From Clostridia bacterium (GTDB lineage Bacteria > Bacillota > Clostridia > Oscillospirales > Acutalibacteraceae), in NCBI GenBank assembly GCA_017449935.1, contig JAFSYP010000028.1, positions 61,073-125,072 of the forward strand: 64,000 nt of DNA. Direction: 5' to 3'. Below, in pieces: positions 33,544-41,657 of the stretch. Under the pieces are notes generated by a model. The model was given only the letters and a program-made list of their open reading frames with translations. It was not told the DNA's origin and searched no databases. Positions within the stretch are counted from its first letter, which is position 1. Every line of letters begins with the position of its first letter. The position numbers were made by a program, and so were the translations under genes.

Positions 33544-35211
33544 TCAGAACAGACCGCTGATCACGCCGTTTGCGTCCACGTCGATCTTTTCGGCGGCGGG
33601 GACTCTCGGCAGACCGGGCATGGTCATGATGTCGCCCGTGAGCACGACGATGAAGCCGGCGCCCGCGGAAACCTTGACTTCCTTGATCGTCACGACGAAA
33701 TCCTCCGGCGCGCCGAGCTTAGCGGGGTCGTCGGAGAAGCTGTACTGTGTCTTGGCCATGCAGACGGGGATGTTGCCGTAGCCGAGCGACGTGAGCGTAT
33801 CGATGGCTTTCTTCGCCTTGGGCATGATTGTGATGCCGGCGCCGCCGTATACGCGTTTGACGACCGCTTCGATCTTCTCCTCGATCGTGCCGTCCAGCTC
33901 ATAGCTGAAGGAGAAGTCGTTCGGTTCCTCGCACAGACGAACCACTTCTTCGGCAAGCTCCGTGCCGCCGTTTCCGCCGTCTGCCCAGACGGTGGACAGA
34001 CGCACGTTGACGCCGAGCGCCTTGCACTTTTCGATCACAAGCTCGACTTCCGCGTCCGTGTCGGTCGGGAAGCGGTTGACCGCGACGACGCACGGCAGCT
34101 TGTAGACGTTCTTCATATTGGAAACGTGACGCAGCAGATTCGGCAGGCCCTTTTCGAGCGCCTCGAGGTTCTCTGTGCCGAGCTGCGTTTTGGCAAGACC
34201 GCCGTGCATCTTCAGCGCGCGGATCGTGGCGACGACCACGACTGCCGACGGGCGAAGACCGGCATAGCGGCACTTGATGTCGAGGAATTTCTCCGCGCCG
34301 AGGTCAGCGCCGAAGCCGGCTTCCGTGACGGGGTAGTCGCCGAGCTTGAGCGCCATCTTGGTGGCGATGACGGAGTTGCAGCCGTGCGCGATGTTGGCGA
34401 ACGGACCGCCGTGCACGAACGCGGGCGTGCCTTCGAGCGTCTGCACGAGATTGGGCTTGAGCGCGTCCTTGAGCAGCGCGGTCATCGCGCCGGCGGCGTT
34501 GAGCTGGCCGGCCGTGACAGGCTGTTCGTCGTAGGTATAGCCGACGATGATGCGTGACAGACGCGCCTTCAGGTCGGACAGCGAGTTGGCAAGGCACAGA
34601 ACCGCCATGATCTCGGACGCCACGGTGATGTCGTAGCCGTCCTCGCGCGGCGTACCGTTGACGCGGCCGCCCAGACCGTCCACGACGAAGCGCAGCTGGC
34701 GGTCGTTCATGTCGACGCAGCGTCTCCAGGTGATGCGGCGCGGGTCGATGTTCAGCGCGTTGCCCTGATAAATATGGTTATCCAGCATGGCGGCCAGCAG
34801 ATTGTTGGCCGCGCCGATGGCGTGGAAGTCGCCGGTAAAATGCAGATTGATGTCCTCCATCGGAACGACCTGGGCATAGCCGCCGCCGGCCGCGCCGCCC
34901 TTGACGCCGAAGACCGGGCCGAGAGAAGGCTCGCGCAGCGCGATCATGACGTTTTTGCCGATCTTGCGCAAACCGTCCGCCAGACCGATCGTGGTCGTGG
35001 TCTTGCCTTCGCCTGCGGGCGTGGGCGTGATCGCCGTGACGAGGATCAGCTTGCCGTCCTTCTTTTCCGTTTCGTTCAGAAAAGCCAGATCGACCTTTGC
35101 CTTGTACTTGCCGTACTGTTCAAGGTATTTGTCCTCGATCCCCGCGCGTTCTGCGATCGCGGTAATGGGTTCCATTTGGTTGGCCTGGGCGATTTCGATG
35201 TCTGATTTCAT
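33544..35211 (-). CDS. fhs: Formate--tetrahydrofolate ligase
   Basis: 555 residues, full family length. The nucleotide loop [14 protein letters not shown] (about 67-80) and the conserved [22 protein letters not shown] region and [14 protein letters not shown]-terminus identify it. Fhs makes 10-formyl-THF from formate, THF and ATP, feeding purine synthesis and one-carbon metabolism; it is also the second enzyme of the Wood-Ljungdahl methyl branch, but no other pathway gene is in the window. ATG follows AAAGGGAGG. Expression is likely controlled by the ZTP riboswitch in its leader. Confidence 0.97.
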   Translation of the reverse strand: MKSDIEIAQANQMEPITAIAERAGIEDKYLEQYGKYKAKVDLAFLNETEKKDGKLILVTAITPTPAGEGKTTTTIGLADGLRKIGKNVMIALREPSLGPVFGVKGGAAGGGYAQVVPMEDINLHFTGDFHAIGAANNLLAAMLDNHIYQGNALNIDPRRITWRRCVDMNDRQLRFVVDGLGGRVNGTPREDGYDITVASEIMAVLCLANSLSDLKARLSRIIVGYTYDEQPVTAGQLNAAGAMTALLKDALKPNLVQTLEGTPAFVHGGPFANIAHGCNSVIATKMALKLGDYPVTEAGFGADLGAEKFLDIKCRYAGLRPSAVVVVATIRALKMHGGLAKTQLGTENLEALEKGLPNLLRHVSNMKNVYKLPCVVAVNRFPTDTDAEVELVIEKCKALGVNVRLSTVWADGGNGGTELAEEVVRLCEEPNDFSFSYELDGTIEEKIEAVVKRVYGGAGITIMPKAKKAIDTLTSLGYGNIPVCMAKTQYSFSDDPAKLGAPEDFVVTIKEVKVSAGAGFIVVLTGDIMTMPGLPRVPAAEKIDVDANGVISGLF

Positions 35212-35231
35212 GACAGTTTTTCCTCCCTTTC

Positions 35232-35268
35232 AAAAATTAAAAGAGCAGTTCCCGAAAAGGAACTGCCC
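35232..35268 (-). terminator. Expression-platform terminator of the ZTP riboswitch
   Basis: GCAGTTCC (minus strand, 35266-35259) pairs with GGAACTGC (35252-35245) and is followed by TCTTTTAATTTTT. It begins in the last aptamer bases, as expected for ligand-controlled termination. Confidence 0.85.
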
Positions 35269-35330
35269 AGGCGGTCGGCATTCAACGTTTTTTGCTCCAC
35301 AGTGTTCGACACTTATCCGCCAGTCACAAA
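35264..35330 (-). ncRNA. ZTP (pfl motif) riboswitch upstream of fhs
   Basis: Minus-strand leader contains the two conserved blocks of the pfl aptamer: GTGACTGGCGG (35327-35317) and GCCGACCGCCTGGGCA (35278-35263), separated by a hairpin (AAGTGTCGAACACTGTGG) and linker; the CGCC/GGCG pseudoknot pairing is present. Known ZTP riboswitches sense ZTP/ZMP, the signal of low 10-formyl-THF, and turn on fhs, purH and related genes. The terminator right behind predicts that ligand binding allows read-through. Confidence 0.9.
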
Positions 35331-35343
35331 AAACTGTACAATC

Positions 35344-35372
35344 ATGTTAGCATACAATGAGGAAAATGTCAA
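35344..35372 (-). promoter_or_regulatory. Promoter of fhs
   Basis: Minus-strand TTGACA (35367-35372), spacer 17, TAACAT (35344-35349), just before the riboswitch. Confidence 0.75.
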
Positions 35373-35425
35373 TCATTTTTTGAAAGATTTCCGACGGAAT
35401 GCAGACGAAAAAAGAAAAAGATAAA

Positions 35426-35929
35426 TTACGGCTTTTCGGTAAGATCCGGCATGCCGAAACGCGCGAGCGCGCTGTTGCGGAAGCGCTTGTCCGCCGTGAC
35501 GTCGCGCTGCGTCCAGTCCGGCGAGGGAAAAGACTGCGCCTGTGCGACGTCCCCGAATTCGATTTCCAGATACGCGAGCCCTTCCAAATCGCCGCGGAAC
35601 AGATCGATCTCCTCCAAAAGGCCGTCCGAACGGCGCACGAGATACCGCGTTTTGCGGATCACACGGCCCTCCGCTTTTTTCAGGAGCGAATCATAAGCCT
35701 TGCGGTCGATCGGCAGTTCAAATTCCTCGCGTGCGAGCGATCCGCCGTCGACGGCCGCGGATTTCACGGTCAGCACGAACCGCTCCGCGCCGTTTTTGCC
35801 GCGCAGTCTGCGCACGCGCACAGACGGACGAAAAGAAATATATGCCTGCTCGATCTCATATGCTTCCAAAGTGTCAAGATCGTACGGGATGCGCTCTGTA
35901 TCCAGCAGCCATTTGCGTTCGATTTCCAT
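35426..35929 (-). CDS. CYTH-domain protein (triphosphatase/adenylate-cyclase-IV-like)
   Basis: 167 residues from ATG 35929 (AAAGGAG upstream; a GTG nine bases earlier is less well placed). It starts MEIERKW, the ExExK signature of the CYTH superfamily, followed by VRVRRLRG, FVLTVKS, KTRYLVRR, EIDLFRG and LEIEFGD, the alternating charged strands that line the triphosphate tunnel. Family members hydrolyse inorganic or thiamine triphosphate or make cAMP; single-domain bacterial ones are usually triphosphatases. Upstream of the fhs promoter on the same strand. Confidence 0.88.
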   Translation of the reverse strand: MEIERKWLLDTERIPYDLDTLEAYEIEQAYISFRPSVRVRRLRGKNGAERFVLTVKSAAVDGGSLAREEFELPIDRKAYDSLLKKAEGRVIRKTRYLVRRSDGLLEEIDLFRGDLEGLAYLEIEFGDVAQAQSFPSPDWTQRDVTADKRFRNSALARFGMPDLTEKP

Positions 35930-36030
35930 GCCGATCACTCCTTTTTCTCATTATATTGTCACAAAACCCTTCTGTCAATCTTTACTTTTGCTTTCTCTTT
36001 TGCTATACTTCAGGCATGGGGGTGACGCCG

Positions 36031-37062
36031 ATGCAGTCGTTTGCGCTTTTGCCGCGCGCGCTTCCGCCGTGGTTTCGGGAGAACGCCCGTCAATTGCCGT
36101 GGCGGCAGGATCGCGATCCGTACCGCGTTCTCGTGTCGGAGATTATGCTCCAGCAGACGCGCGTCGAGGCGGTCATCGGGTACTATACGCGCTTTTTGGA
36201 GGCGTTCCCGACGGTCGAGGCGCTGGCTGCGGCGCCGGAAGACCGGCTGTTTAAGCTCTGGGAGGGCCTGGGGTATTACAGCCGCGCGCGCAATCTGCAA
36301 AAGGCGGCGCAGGCGATCGTGCGTGCGGGCGCCTTTCCGTCGGATCTGCGATCCGTACGCGCGCTGTCGGGCGTCGGGCCGTATACGGCGGGAGCGATCT
36401 GCTCGATCTGCTTTGATCTGCCGACGAGCGCCGTCGACGGAAACGTCCTGCGCGTTGCGGCGCGGTATACGAACGACGCGACGCCGGTCGACCTTCCCGC
36501 GTTCAGGCGGTCGGTCGCCGAACGGCTTGAAGCCGTTTATCCTTCGGGCGCGTGCGGCGAATTCACACAGGCGCTGATGGAGCTGGGCGCGACGGTCTGC
36601 ACGCCTCGTTCGCCGAAATGCGCCGACTGTCCGCTGCGGGAGAAGTGTGAAGGCTTCGCGGCCGGGACAGCCGCGGCTCTTCCGGTCAAAAGCCCGAAAA
36701 AGGAAAAGCGACTCGTTCGCAAAACGGTGTTCCTTCTCTGGCACGGCGACGAGATGGCGCTTGTGCGCCGGAAGGACAGCGGACTTCTCGCCGGTATGTG
36801 GTCGTTTCCCGATGTGGACGAACCGCTCGACGCGGAAGGCGCGCTGCGCTGGGCAGAGAGGGCAGGCGTACAGCCGGCGGCGCTTCTTGAGCAGACGCAC
36901 CGCACCCATGTGTTTACGCATATCCGCTGGGAGATGGACGCGTTTACGATCCTCTGCGGCGCCGAGACGGATGCGTTCGTGTGGCGCACGCCGGGAGAGA
37001 TACGCCGTTCCTTCGCGCTTCCTACGGCATTTAGAATTTTTTTGAAGGAGACAGATGTATGA
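36031..37062 (+). CDS. mutY: A/G-specific adenine DNA glycosylase MutY
   Basis: 343 residues from ATG 36031 (GGGGGTG upstream; ATG 36016 would add five). HhH-GPD fold: SEIMLQQTRV with catalytic Glu37, the hairpin LSGVGPYTAGAI, catalytic Asp136 in AVDGNVLR, and the 4Fe-4S cluster Cys190-x6-Cys197-x2-Cys200-x5-Cys206. The C-terminal Nudix-like domain (about 225-343) reads 8-oxoG. MutY removes A mispaired with 8-oxoG. It leads a plus-strand operon whose next gene overlaps its stop by four bases. Confidence 0.95.
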   Translation: MQSFALLPRALPPWFRENARQLPWRQDRDPYRVLVSEIMLQQTRVEAVIGYYTRFLEAFPTVEALAAAPEDRLFKLWEGLGYYSRARNLQKAAQAIVRAGAFPSDLRSVRALSGVGPYTAGAICSICFDLPTSAVDGNVLRVAARYTNDATPVDLPAFRRSVAERLEAVYPSGACGEFTQALMELGATVCTPRSPKCADCPLREKCEGFAAGTAAALPVKSPKKEKRLVRKTVFLLWHGDEMALVRRKDSGLLAGMWSFPDVDEPLDAEGALRWAERAGVQPAALLEQTHRTHVFTHIRWEMDAFTILCGAETDAFVWRTPGEIRRSFALPTAFRIFLKETDV

Positions 37063-38195
37063 ATCCGTATGATATTGCAGCGTTTATCTGGCCGTCCTAT
37101 ACCGGGGACGAGCCGCGCACCCGCATTTTCTGGCCGGAGGGCTACGGCGAATGGCAGACCGTCAAGTCGATGGGCGACAAAGGCTATCCCGGATGCCGTT
37201 GGCCGCGAAAGCCGGTCTGGGGCTACGTCAACGAGGCGGACCGGTACGTCATGGAGATGCAGATCGAAGCCGCCGTGTCACACGGCGTGAACGTCTTTAT
37301 CTACGACTGGTATTGGTACGACGACCGTCCGTTTCTGGAAAACTGCCTGAACGACGGATTCCTGAAGGCGCGCAACAACGATAAGATGCGGTTTTATCTC
37401 ATGTGGGCGAACCATAACGCGACGCACCTTTGGGATAAACGCAATTCCGCCGACCTGTCGACGGTCATCTGGAACGGCGCCGTGACGCCGGAGATCTTTG
37501 ACAAAATCTGCGATCGCACGATCGAGCGATATTTCAAACGGGACAATTATTACAAGATAGACGGCTGTCCGGTCTATATGGTGTTCGACGTCGACAACCT
37601 GATCCGCACATTCGGTTCGACCACGGCGTGCCGGGAGGGACTTCGGCGCTTTCGCCGTAAAACACAGGAAGCGGGCTTCCCCGGCCTTCATCTGCAATTC
37701 GTTCATTGGGACCGCCACCATTACAACTGGCTGGCGGAGGACGACGCGATGCGCGGCAAGTCGAACGCCGAGATATACGAATTCCTCGGCGTCGATTCCG
37801 TGACGAGCTACAATTGGGGCGCCTCCATCCGGTTTGACGGCGAATATACGGACGTTACGGACGCATACGAAAAGAGCATCCGCGCGACGCAGGCGAGCAT
37901 TTCGATCCCGTTCTATCCGAATCTGTCGATCGGGTGGGACAACAATGTTCGATTCCAAGATTTCGTGCCCGGCGTGGTCGTGAACAACACGCCGGAAAAC
38001 GTCGAGGCGGCCTGCCGCAGGATCAAGGCCTTTGCGGACGCGTCGCTGCAAAGCGGCAGGATGCACGCGCCGCTTATTACGGTCAACAGTTGGAACGAGT
38101 GGACGGAAACGAGTTATCTGGAGCCGGACGACCTGTACGGATACGGTTATCTGGAAGCGTTCCGCCGTGTGTTTTTGGAGGAGGTAACGGAATGA
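37059..38195 (+). CDS. GH99-like (WbsX-family) protein
   Basis: 378 residues resembling the GH99-like WbsX group: IAAFIWPSYTGDEP at the N-terminus, VFIYDWYWYDDRPFLE (about 75-90), YLMWANHN, and the C-terminal VNSWNEWTETSYLEPD...GYGYLEAFRR. GH99 proper are endo-alpha-mannosidases; WbsX relatives sit in O-antigen loci and their chemistry is unproven. No signal peptide, so intracellular. Its neighbours (mutY, nitroreductase, phosphoesterase) do not suggest a polysaccharide pathway, so its place in this operon is unexplained. Confidence 0.8.
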   Translation: MNPYDIAAFIWPSYTGDEPRTRIFWPEGYGEWQTVKSMGDKGYPGCRWPRKPVWGYVNEADRYVMEMQIEAAVSHGVNVFIYDWYWYDDRPFLENCLNDGFLKARNNDKMRFYLMWANHNATHLWDKRNSADLSTVIWNGAVTPEIFDKICDRTIERYFKRDNYYKIDGCPVYMVFDVDNLIRTFGSTTACREGLRRFRRKTQEAGFPGLHLQFVHWDRHHYNWLAEDDAMRGKSNAEIYEFLGVDSVTSYNWGASIRFDGEYTDVTDAYEKSIRATQASISIPFYPNLSIGWDNNVRFQDFVPGVVVNNTPENVEAACRRIKAFADASLQSGRMHAPLITVNSWNEWTETSYLEPDDLYGYGYLEAFRRVFLEEVTE

Positions 38196-38722
38196 ACGAA
38201 GTATTGAATAACCTGAAAACGCGCAGAAGTATCCGAAAATTCAAGCCTGATATGCTGCCGAAAGCCGATCTTGAACAGATCGTGGAGGCCGGATTGTATG
38301 CGGCGAGCGGCCGCGGGAAGCAGGCGGTCGTCACGATCGCCGTGACGGACAAGGCGCTGCGCGACCGTATCGCGGCGGACAACTGCCGTATCGGCGGCTG
38401 GCCGGAGAGCTTCGATCCGTTTTACGGCGCGCCGGCCATCCTGATTGTGCTGGCGGACAAGAGCTGTCCGACCGGGATCTATGACGGTTCTCTGGTGATG
38501 GGCAACCTGATGCAGGCGGCGCACGCGCTGGGACTGGGCAGCATCTGGATCCACCGCGCCAAGGAGGAGTTTGAAACAGACTTCTACCGGAAGCTGCTTG
38601 CCGACCTCGGCGTCGAAGGCGAATGGGAAGGGATCGGGCACTGCGCGCTCGGATATGCCGACGGCGACGCGCCTGCCGCCGCCCCGCGAAAAGACGGCAG
38701 GGTGTTCTGGATCGAAGGGTAA
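38192..38722 (+). CDS. Nitroreductase-family flavoprotein
   Basis: 176 residues from ATG 38192, overlapping the previous stop (ATGA) with GGAGGAGG upstream. The family pattern is clear: TRRSIRKFKPD (10-20, FMN phosphate contact), AASGRGKQ, DGSLVMGNLMQAAHALGLGSIWIHR and IGHCALGYAD. These are NAD(P)H-dependent FMN enzymes acting on nitro compounds, quinones or flavin-like substrates. In anaerobes the physiological substrate is usually unknown. Confidence 0.9.
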   Translation: MNEVLNNLKTRRSIRKFKPDMLPKADLEQIVEAGLYAASGRGKQAVVTIAVTDKALRDRIAADNCRIGGWPESFDPFYGAPAILIVLADKSCPTGIYDGSLVMGNLMQAAHALGLGSIWIHRAKEEFETDFYRKLLADLGVEGEWEGIGHCALGYADGDAPAAAPRKDGRVFWIEG

Positions 38723-38752
38723 AGAGTACGCGGACAGGAGTCTGAAAAGAGC

Positions 38753-39592
38753 ATGCTCTATTGGTTCATAGGCGCAGCCGCGGTTTTGGCGGCGCTGGTT
38801 TACTATTTGCATTTTGAAAATACGTCGCTGAAAACGACAAGGTATTCCGTTTCGTTCGATTCGCTGCCGCAAGGCTTCGACGGACTCACGGTCGCGCAGA
38901 TCTCCGACTACCATAACACGCAGTCCGCCGCGCTGAACCGCAGGCTGCGTGAAGCGGTGCGGTCGGCAAAGCCGGACGTCATCGCTCTGACCGGCGATCT
39001 GATCGACCGCCGCCGAACGGATACGGATACGGCGATACGTCTGGCGCGCGATCTGTGTGAGACGGCGCCGGTCTACTATGTCTGCGGCAATCATGACACG
39101 GTCAGCGCGGAACGTGACGCGCTGCTCGTGCGTCTGACCGAAGCGGGCGTACATGTTCTGATAAACGAAAAGACCGCGCTGCAAAACGGCGCGGACGGGA
39201 TATGTATTGCTGGGATCGACGATCCGGCAAGAGCGCCGGAATGGGAGATCGGCAGCGAGGTCGTGCGCAGGGAGCTTTCGCAGCTTTCTCTCGATGCGCG
39301 GCAGTTCACGATTCTCCTGTCCCACCGTCCGGAAGCATTCGCGGTCTATGCGCAGCAGGGCGTACAGCTGGTCCTCGCGGGGCACGCGCACGGCGGACAG
39401 ATCCGTCTGCCGTTTGTCGGCGGATTGTTCGCGCCGGTCCAGGGCATGTTTCCGAAGTTTACCTGCGGCGTCTTCAGGCAGGATCGGACGACGATGGTCG
39501 TCAGCCGCGGGGTCGGCAACAGCGGCTTCCCGTTCCGTGTGCATAACCGCCCGGAGCTTGTGGTCGTAACACTGACATTAAAGAAATCGTGA
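38753..39592 (+). CDS. Membrane-anchored metallophosphoesterase (YkuE/YaeI-like)
   Basis: 279 residues with one N-terminal membrane helix (2-19) and calcineurin-like motifs in order: ISDYHN, LTGDLIDRR, CGNHDTVS, LLSHRPEAF and LAGHAHGGQIRLP. YkuE-type enzymes are extracytoplasmic and some hydrolyse UDP-sugar or lipid pyrophosphate linkages. The first metal motif reads DYH where DxH is usual, so it conforms. Thirty bases after the nitroreductase, same operon. Confidence 0.88.
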   Translation: MLYWFIGAAAVLAALVYYLHFENTSLKTTRYSVSFDSLPQGFDGLTVAQISDYHNTQSAALNRRLREAVRSAKPDVIALTGDLIDRRRTDTDTAIRLARDLCETAPVYYVCGNHDTVSAERDALLVRLTEAGVHVLINEKTALQNGADGICIAGIDDPARAPEWEIGSEVVRRELSQLSLDARQFTILLSHRPEAFAVYAQQGVQLVLAGHAHGGQIRLPFVGGLFAPVQGMFPKFTCGVFRQDRTTMVVSRGVGNSGFPFRVHNRPELVVVTLTLKKS

Positions 39593-39607
39593 GAAAGGAA
39601 AACGGTT

Positions 39608-40036
39608 ATGGAGTATAAAAGATTCGGTAATTCGATCGCGCTGCGGCTCGATCCGGGCGACGAGATCCTTGAGCAGATCCTTTTGACGGCGAAAAAAGAA
39701 AACGTCACGCTTGCGGGCGTGACGGGTATCGGCGGCGCCGGCGAGATCGAGATCGGCGTGTTCGATACGGAAACCAAAAGCTATGACCGCCGCACGCTGA
39801 CCGGTACGCACGAGATCACCTCGCTCGTGGGTAATATCAATACAATGAACGGCGAAGCCTATGCGCACCTGCACATCACCTGTGCGGGAAAAGGCGGAAC
39901 GGTCGTCGGCGGGCATCTGCTGCGGTGCGTGATCTCGCTCACGGCGGAGATCTTCCTGCAAGTTGTCGACGGGAAAGTCGACCGGAAGCGCCGCGAGCCT
40001 TTGGGGATCAACACGTGGGACTTCGTCGGGGAATAA
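39608..40036 (+). CDS. PPC/DUF296-domain protein
   Basis: 142 residues of the PPC fold: ALRLDPGDEILEQIL, VTGIGGAGEIEIGVFD, the metal-type HLHITCAG and GGTVVGGHLL blocks. In plants the fold joins AT-hooks; bacterial stand-alone members are trimers of unknown function, possibly DNA-linked. Last gene of the mutY operon, and its stop is four bases from the convergent Rrf2 gene. Confidence 0.88.
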   Translation: MEYKRFGNSIALRLDPGDEILEQILLTAKKENVTLAGVTGIGGAGEIEIGVFDTETKSYDRRTLTGTHEITSLVGNINTMNGEAYAHLHITCAGKGGTVVGGHLLRCVISLTAEIFLQVVDGKVDRKRREPLGINTWDFVGE

Positions 40037-40040
40037 GCCG

Positions 40041-40475
40041 TCAGATCACATAATCGTTTCCGACGCCGCTTTGTCTGTCCAGAATATCCTGCAGTGTGAT
40101 GCCCTCCAGATATTCGCGGATCACGCGCGTCAGTCCCTGCCATATGGGCAGCGTGGGGCAGTCGGCGCACCGTTCGCAGACGACGGGGTCCGCATCCGCG
40201 CAGGCGACGGGGGAGAGAGAGCCTTCCGTCAGCTCCAATATCTCCGCGACCGTGTACTCGCGCGGGGCGCGCGCGAGCATATATCCGCCCTGCGCGCCGC
40301 GTTCGGTACGCAGGATGTTTCGCTTGTTGAACATGGGGATAATCTGTTCAAGATACTTTTTGGAGATGTTCTGCCGCTCTGCGACGTCCTTGAGTGCGAC
40401 AAATCCGGCGTCCCGATGCTCCGCAAGATCTACGAGCATCCGCAGTGCGTAGCGGCCTTTGGTTGAAATACGCAT
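40041..40475 (-). CDS. Rrf2-family transcriptional regulator with cysteine cluster
   Basis: 144 residues: Rrf2 winged helix (MRISTKGRYALRMLVDLA; NISKKYLEQI; RGAQGGYMLAR) followed by Cys92, Cys100, Cys103 and Cys106. IscR-like members ligate a 2Fe-2S cluster with three cysteines in this loop; CymR members lack them and sense cysteine status through CysK. The four cysteines here favour iron-sulfur or redox sensing. It is divergent from a LysR gene followed by metY, so it may control sulfur metabolism (inference from position). Confidence 0.88.
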   Translation of the reverse strand: MRISTKGRYALRMLVDLAEHRDAGFVALKDVAERQNISKKYLEQIIPMFNKRNILRTERGAQGGYMLARAPREYTVAEILELTEGSLSPVACADADPVVCERCADCPTLPIWQGLTRVIREYLEGITLQDILDRQSGVGNDYVI

Positions 40476-40501
40476 GGTATCTTCCCCTTTCCTTTTACCC
40501 C

Positions 40502-40530
40502 ATTATACCATGGCTTTTGTAGGTTTTCAA
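40502..40530 (-). promoter_or_regulatory. Promoter of the Rrf2 gene
   Basis: Minus-strand TTGAAA (40525-40530), spacer 17, TATAAT (40502-40507). Confidence 0.75.
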
Positions 40531-40557
40531 GTACTGTTTCTGATAGGAGAACGCATT

Positions 40558-41481
40558 ATGACGATCCAACAGCTGCATTATGCGATCACGATCTCCGAGA
40601 TGGGATCGCTCAACAAGGCGTCGGAGGTGCTGTACGTATCGCAGCCGTCGCTCACCGCTTCCATGCAGGAGCTGGAAAAAGAGATCGGCGTCACGATCTT
40701 TTACCGCAGCGGCCGCGGCGTCACGCTGACGAGCGAGGGCGAGGAATTCCTGTCCTATGCGCGCGCGGTGATGCAGCAGGTCGACGCGCTGCAGGAGAAG
40801 TACGGAAAGAGCGGCGCGCGCAAGAAAAAGTTCGGAGTGTCCTGCCAGCATTATTCGTTCGCGGTCAAGAGCTTTGCGGAGCTGATGAAACGGTACAATA
40901 CCGCCGAGTACGATTTCGCGATCCGCGAAACGAAAACGCTCGAAGTCATCGAGGACGTGCGCACCGGCAAAAGCGAGCTGGGCGTATTGTTTCTGAGCAA
41001 CTTCAACCGAAAGGCGCTCGAAAAGCTGTTTCAGACGCACAAGCTCGCGTTTCATAAGCTGATCGACTGCGGCGCATACGTTTATTTATGGAAAGGGCAT
41101 CCTCTGGCAGACCGTCCGTCGATCCGCTTCGAGGAGCTGGCGGATTATCCGTGCATGGCGTTCGAGCAGGGGGGAACGGCTTCCTTCTATTTTGCGGAGG
41201 AGATATTGAGCGCCTATGAGTACCCGCGCATGATCCGCGTCAACGACCGCGCGACGATGCTCAATCTGATGGTCGCCGTGGGCGGGTATACGCTTTGCTC
41301 CGGCATCATCTGCAAGGAACTGAACGGATCGGATTATGCGGCAGTGCCGCTTGTGTCGGACGACGCGGACGCATCCGACCGCATGGAGATCGGCTACATC
41401 GCGCGGAAGAATCTGCCGCTGAGCGACTTGGCGCAGGCATACGTCGAAGAATTGGAAAGATATCTGCTTTCGTATAAGTAA
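40558..41481 (+). CDS. LysR-family transcriptional regulator
   Basis: 307 residues from ATG 40558 (AGGAGA upstream; the longer frame crosses the Rrf2 promoter). LysR helix-turn-helix at 1-60 (MTIQQLHYAITISEMGSL, SQPSLTASMQELEKEIG), then two lobes of a co-inducer domain. LysR proteins bind T-N11-A palindromes. One such palindrome (41486-41504) lies between this gene and the metY promoter, so metY is the likely target and O-acetylserine or a related sulfur metabolite a plausible inducer (inference). Confidence 0.9.
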   Translation: MTIQQLHYAITISEMGSLNKASEVLYVSQPSLTASMQELEKEIGVTIFYRSGRGVTLTSEGEEFLSYARAVMQQVDALQEKYGKSGARKKKFGVSCQHYSFAVKSFAELMKRYNTAEYDFAIRETKTLEVIEDVRTGKSELGVLFLSNFNRKALEKLFQTHKLAFHKLIDCGAYVYLWKGHPLADRPSIRFEELADYPCMAFEQGGTASFYFAEEILSAYEYPRMIRVNDRATMLNLMVAVGGYTLCSGIICKELNGSDYAAVPLVSDDADASDRMEIGYIARKNLPLSDLAQAYVEELERYLLSYK

Positions 41482-41485
41482 AAGT

Positions 41486-41504
41486 GATTGTTATAGGGAC
41501 AATC
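41486..41504 (+). promoter_or_regulatory. Candidate LysR operator upstream of metY
   Basis: Perfect palindrome GATTGT-N7-ACAATC, containing the LysR T-N11-A form, 26 bases upstream of the metY -35. Confidence 0.6.
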
Positions 41505-41530
41505 TATTACTGACTATTTTTATAGAGTAT

Positions 41531-41559
41531 TGGACAAATGCATAGTTTCGTTGTATACT
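41531..41559 (+). promoter_or_regulatory. Promoter of metY
   Basis: TGGACA (41531-41536), spacer 17, TATACT (41554-41559). Confidence 0.65.
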
Positions 41560-41565
41560 TCGGGT

Positions 41566-41643
41566 AGAACGCAGGCGCAAAGCCCCGCGATCCGAAGAAA
41601 CGGATCCGATCGGGAAGCGCAGCGGCGTTTCCCGAATTTTTTT
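41566..41643 (+). promoter_or_regulatory. metY leader with hairpin and attenuator-like terminator
   Basis: The leader holds hairpin GATCCG-aagaaa-CGGATC (41589-41606) and a terminator TCGGGAA (41610-41616) with TTCCCGA (41629-41635) and seven T (41637-41643), ending 14 bases before metY. An upstream GC-rich segment (41572-41588) could pair with the terminator arm. I cannot match it to T-box, SAM-I, cobalamin or other classes I know. Confidence 0.6.
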
Positions 41644-41657
41644 AAGAAAGAAGGATC

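Noticed and set aside
35542-36030. N-terminal extension of MutY
   Set aside because: It overlaps the CYTH gene on the other strand; MutY homology starts at about 36031.
41566-41643. metY leader as a c-di-GMP-I or SAM-I riboswitch
   Set aside because: A GCAAAGCC-like word is present, but the remaining conserved blocks of those aptamers are missing.
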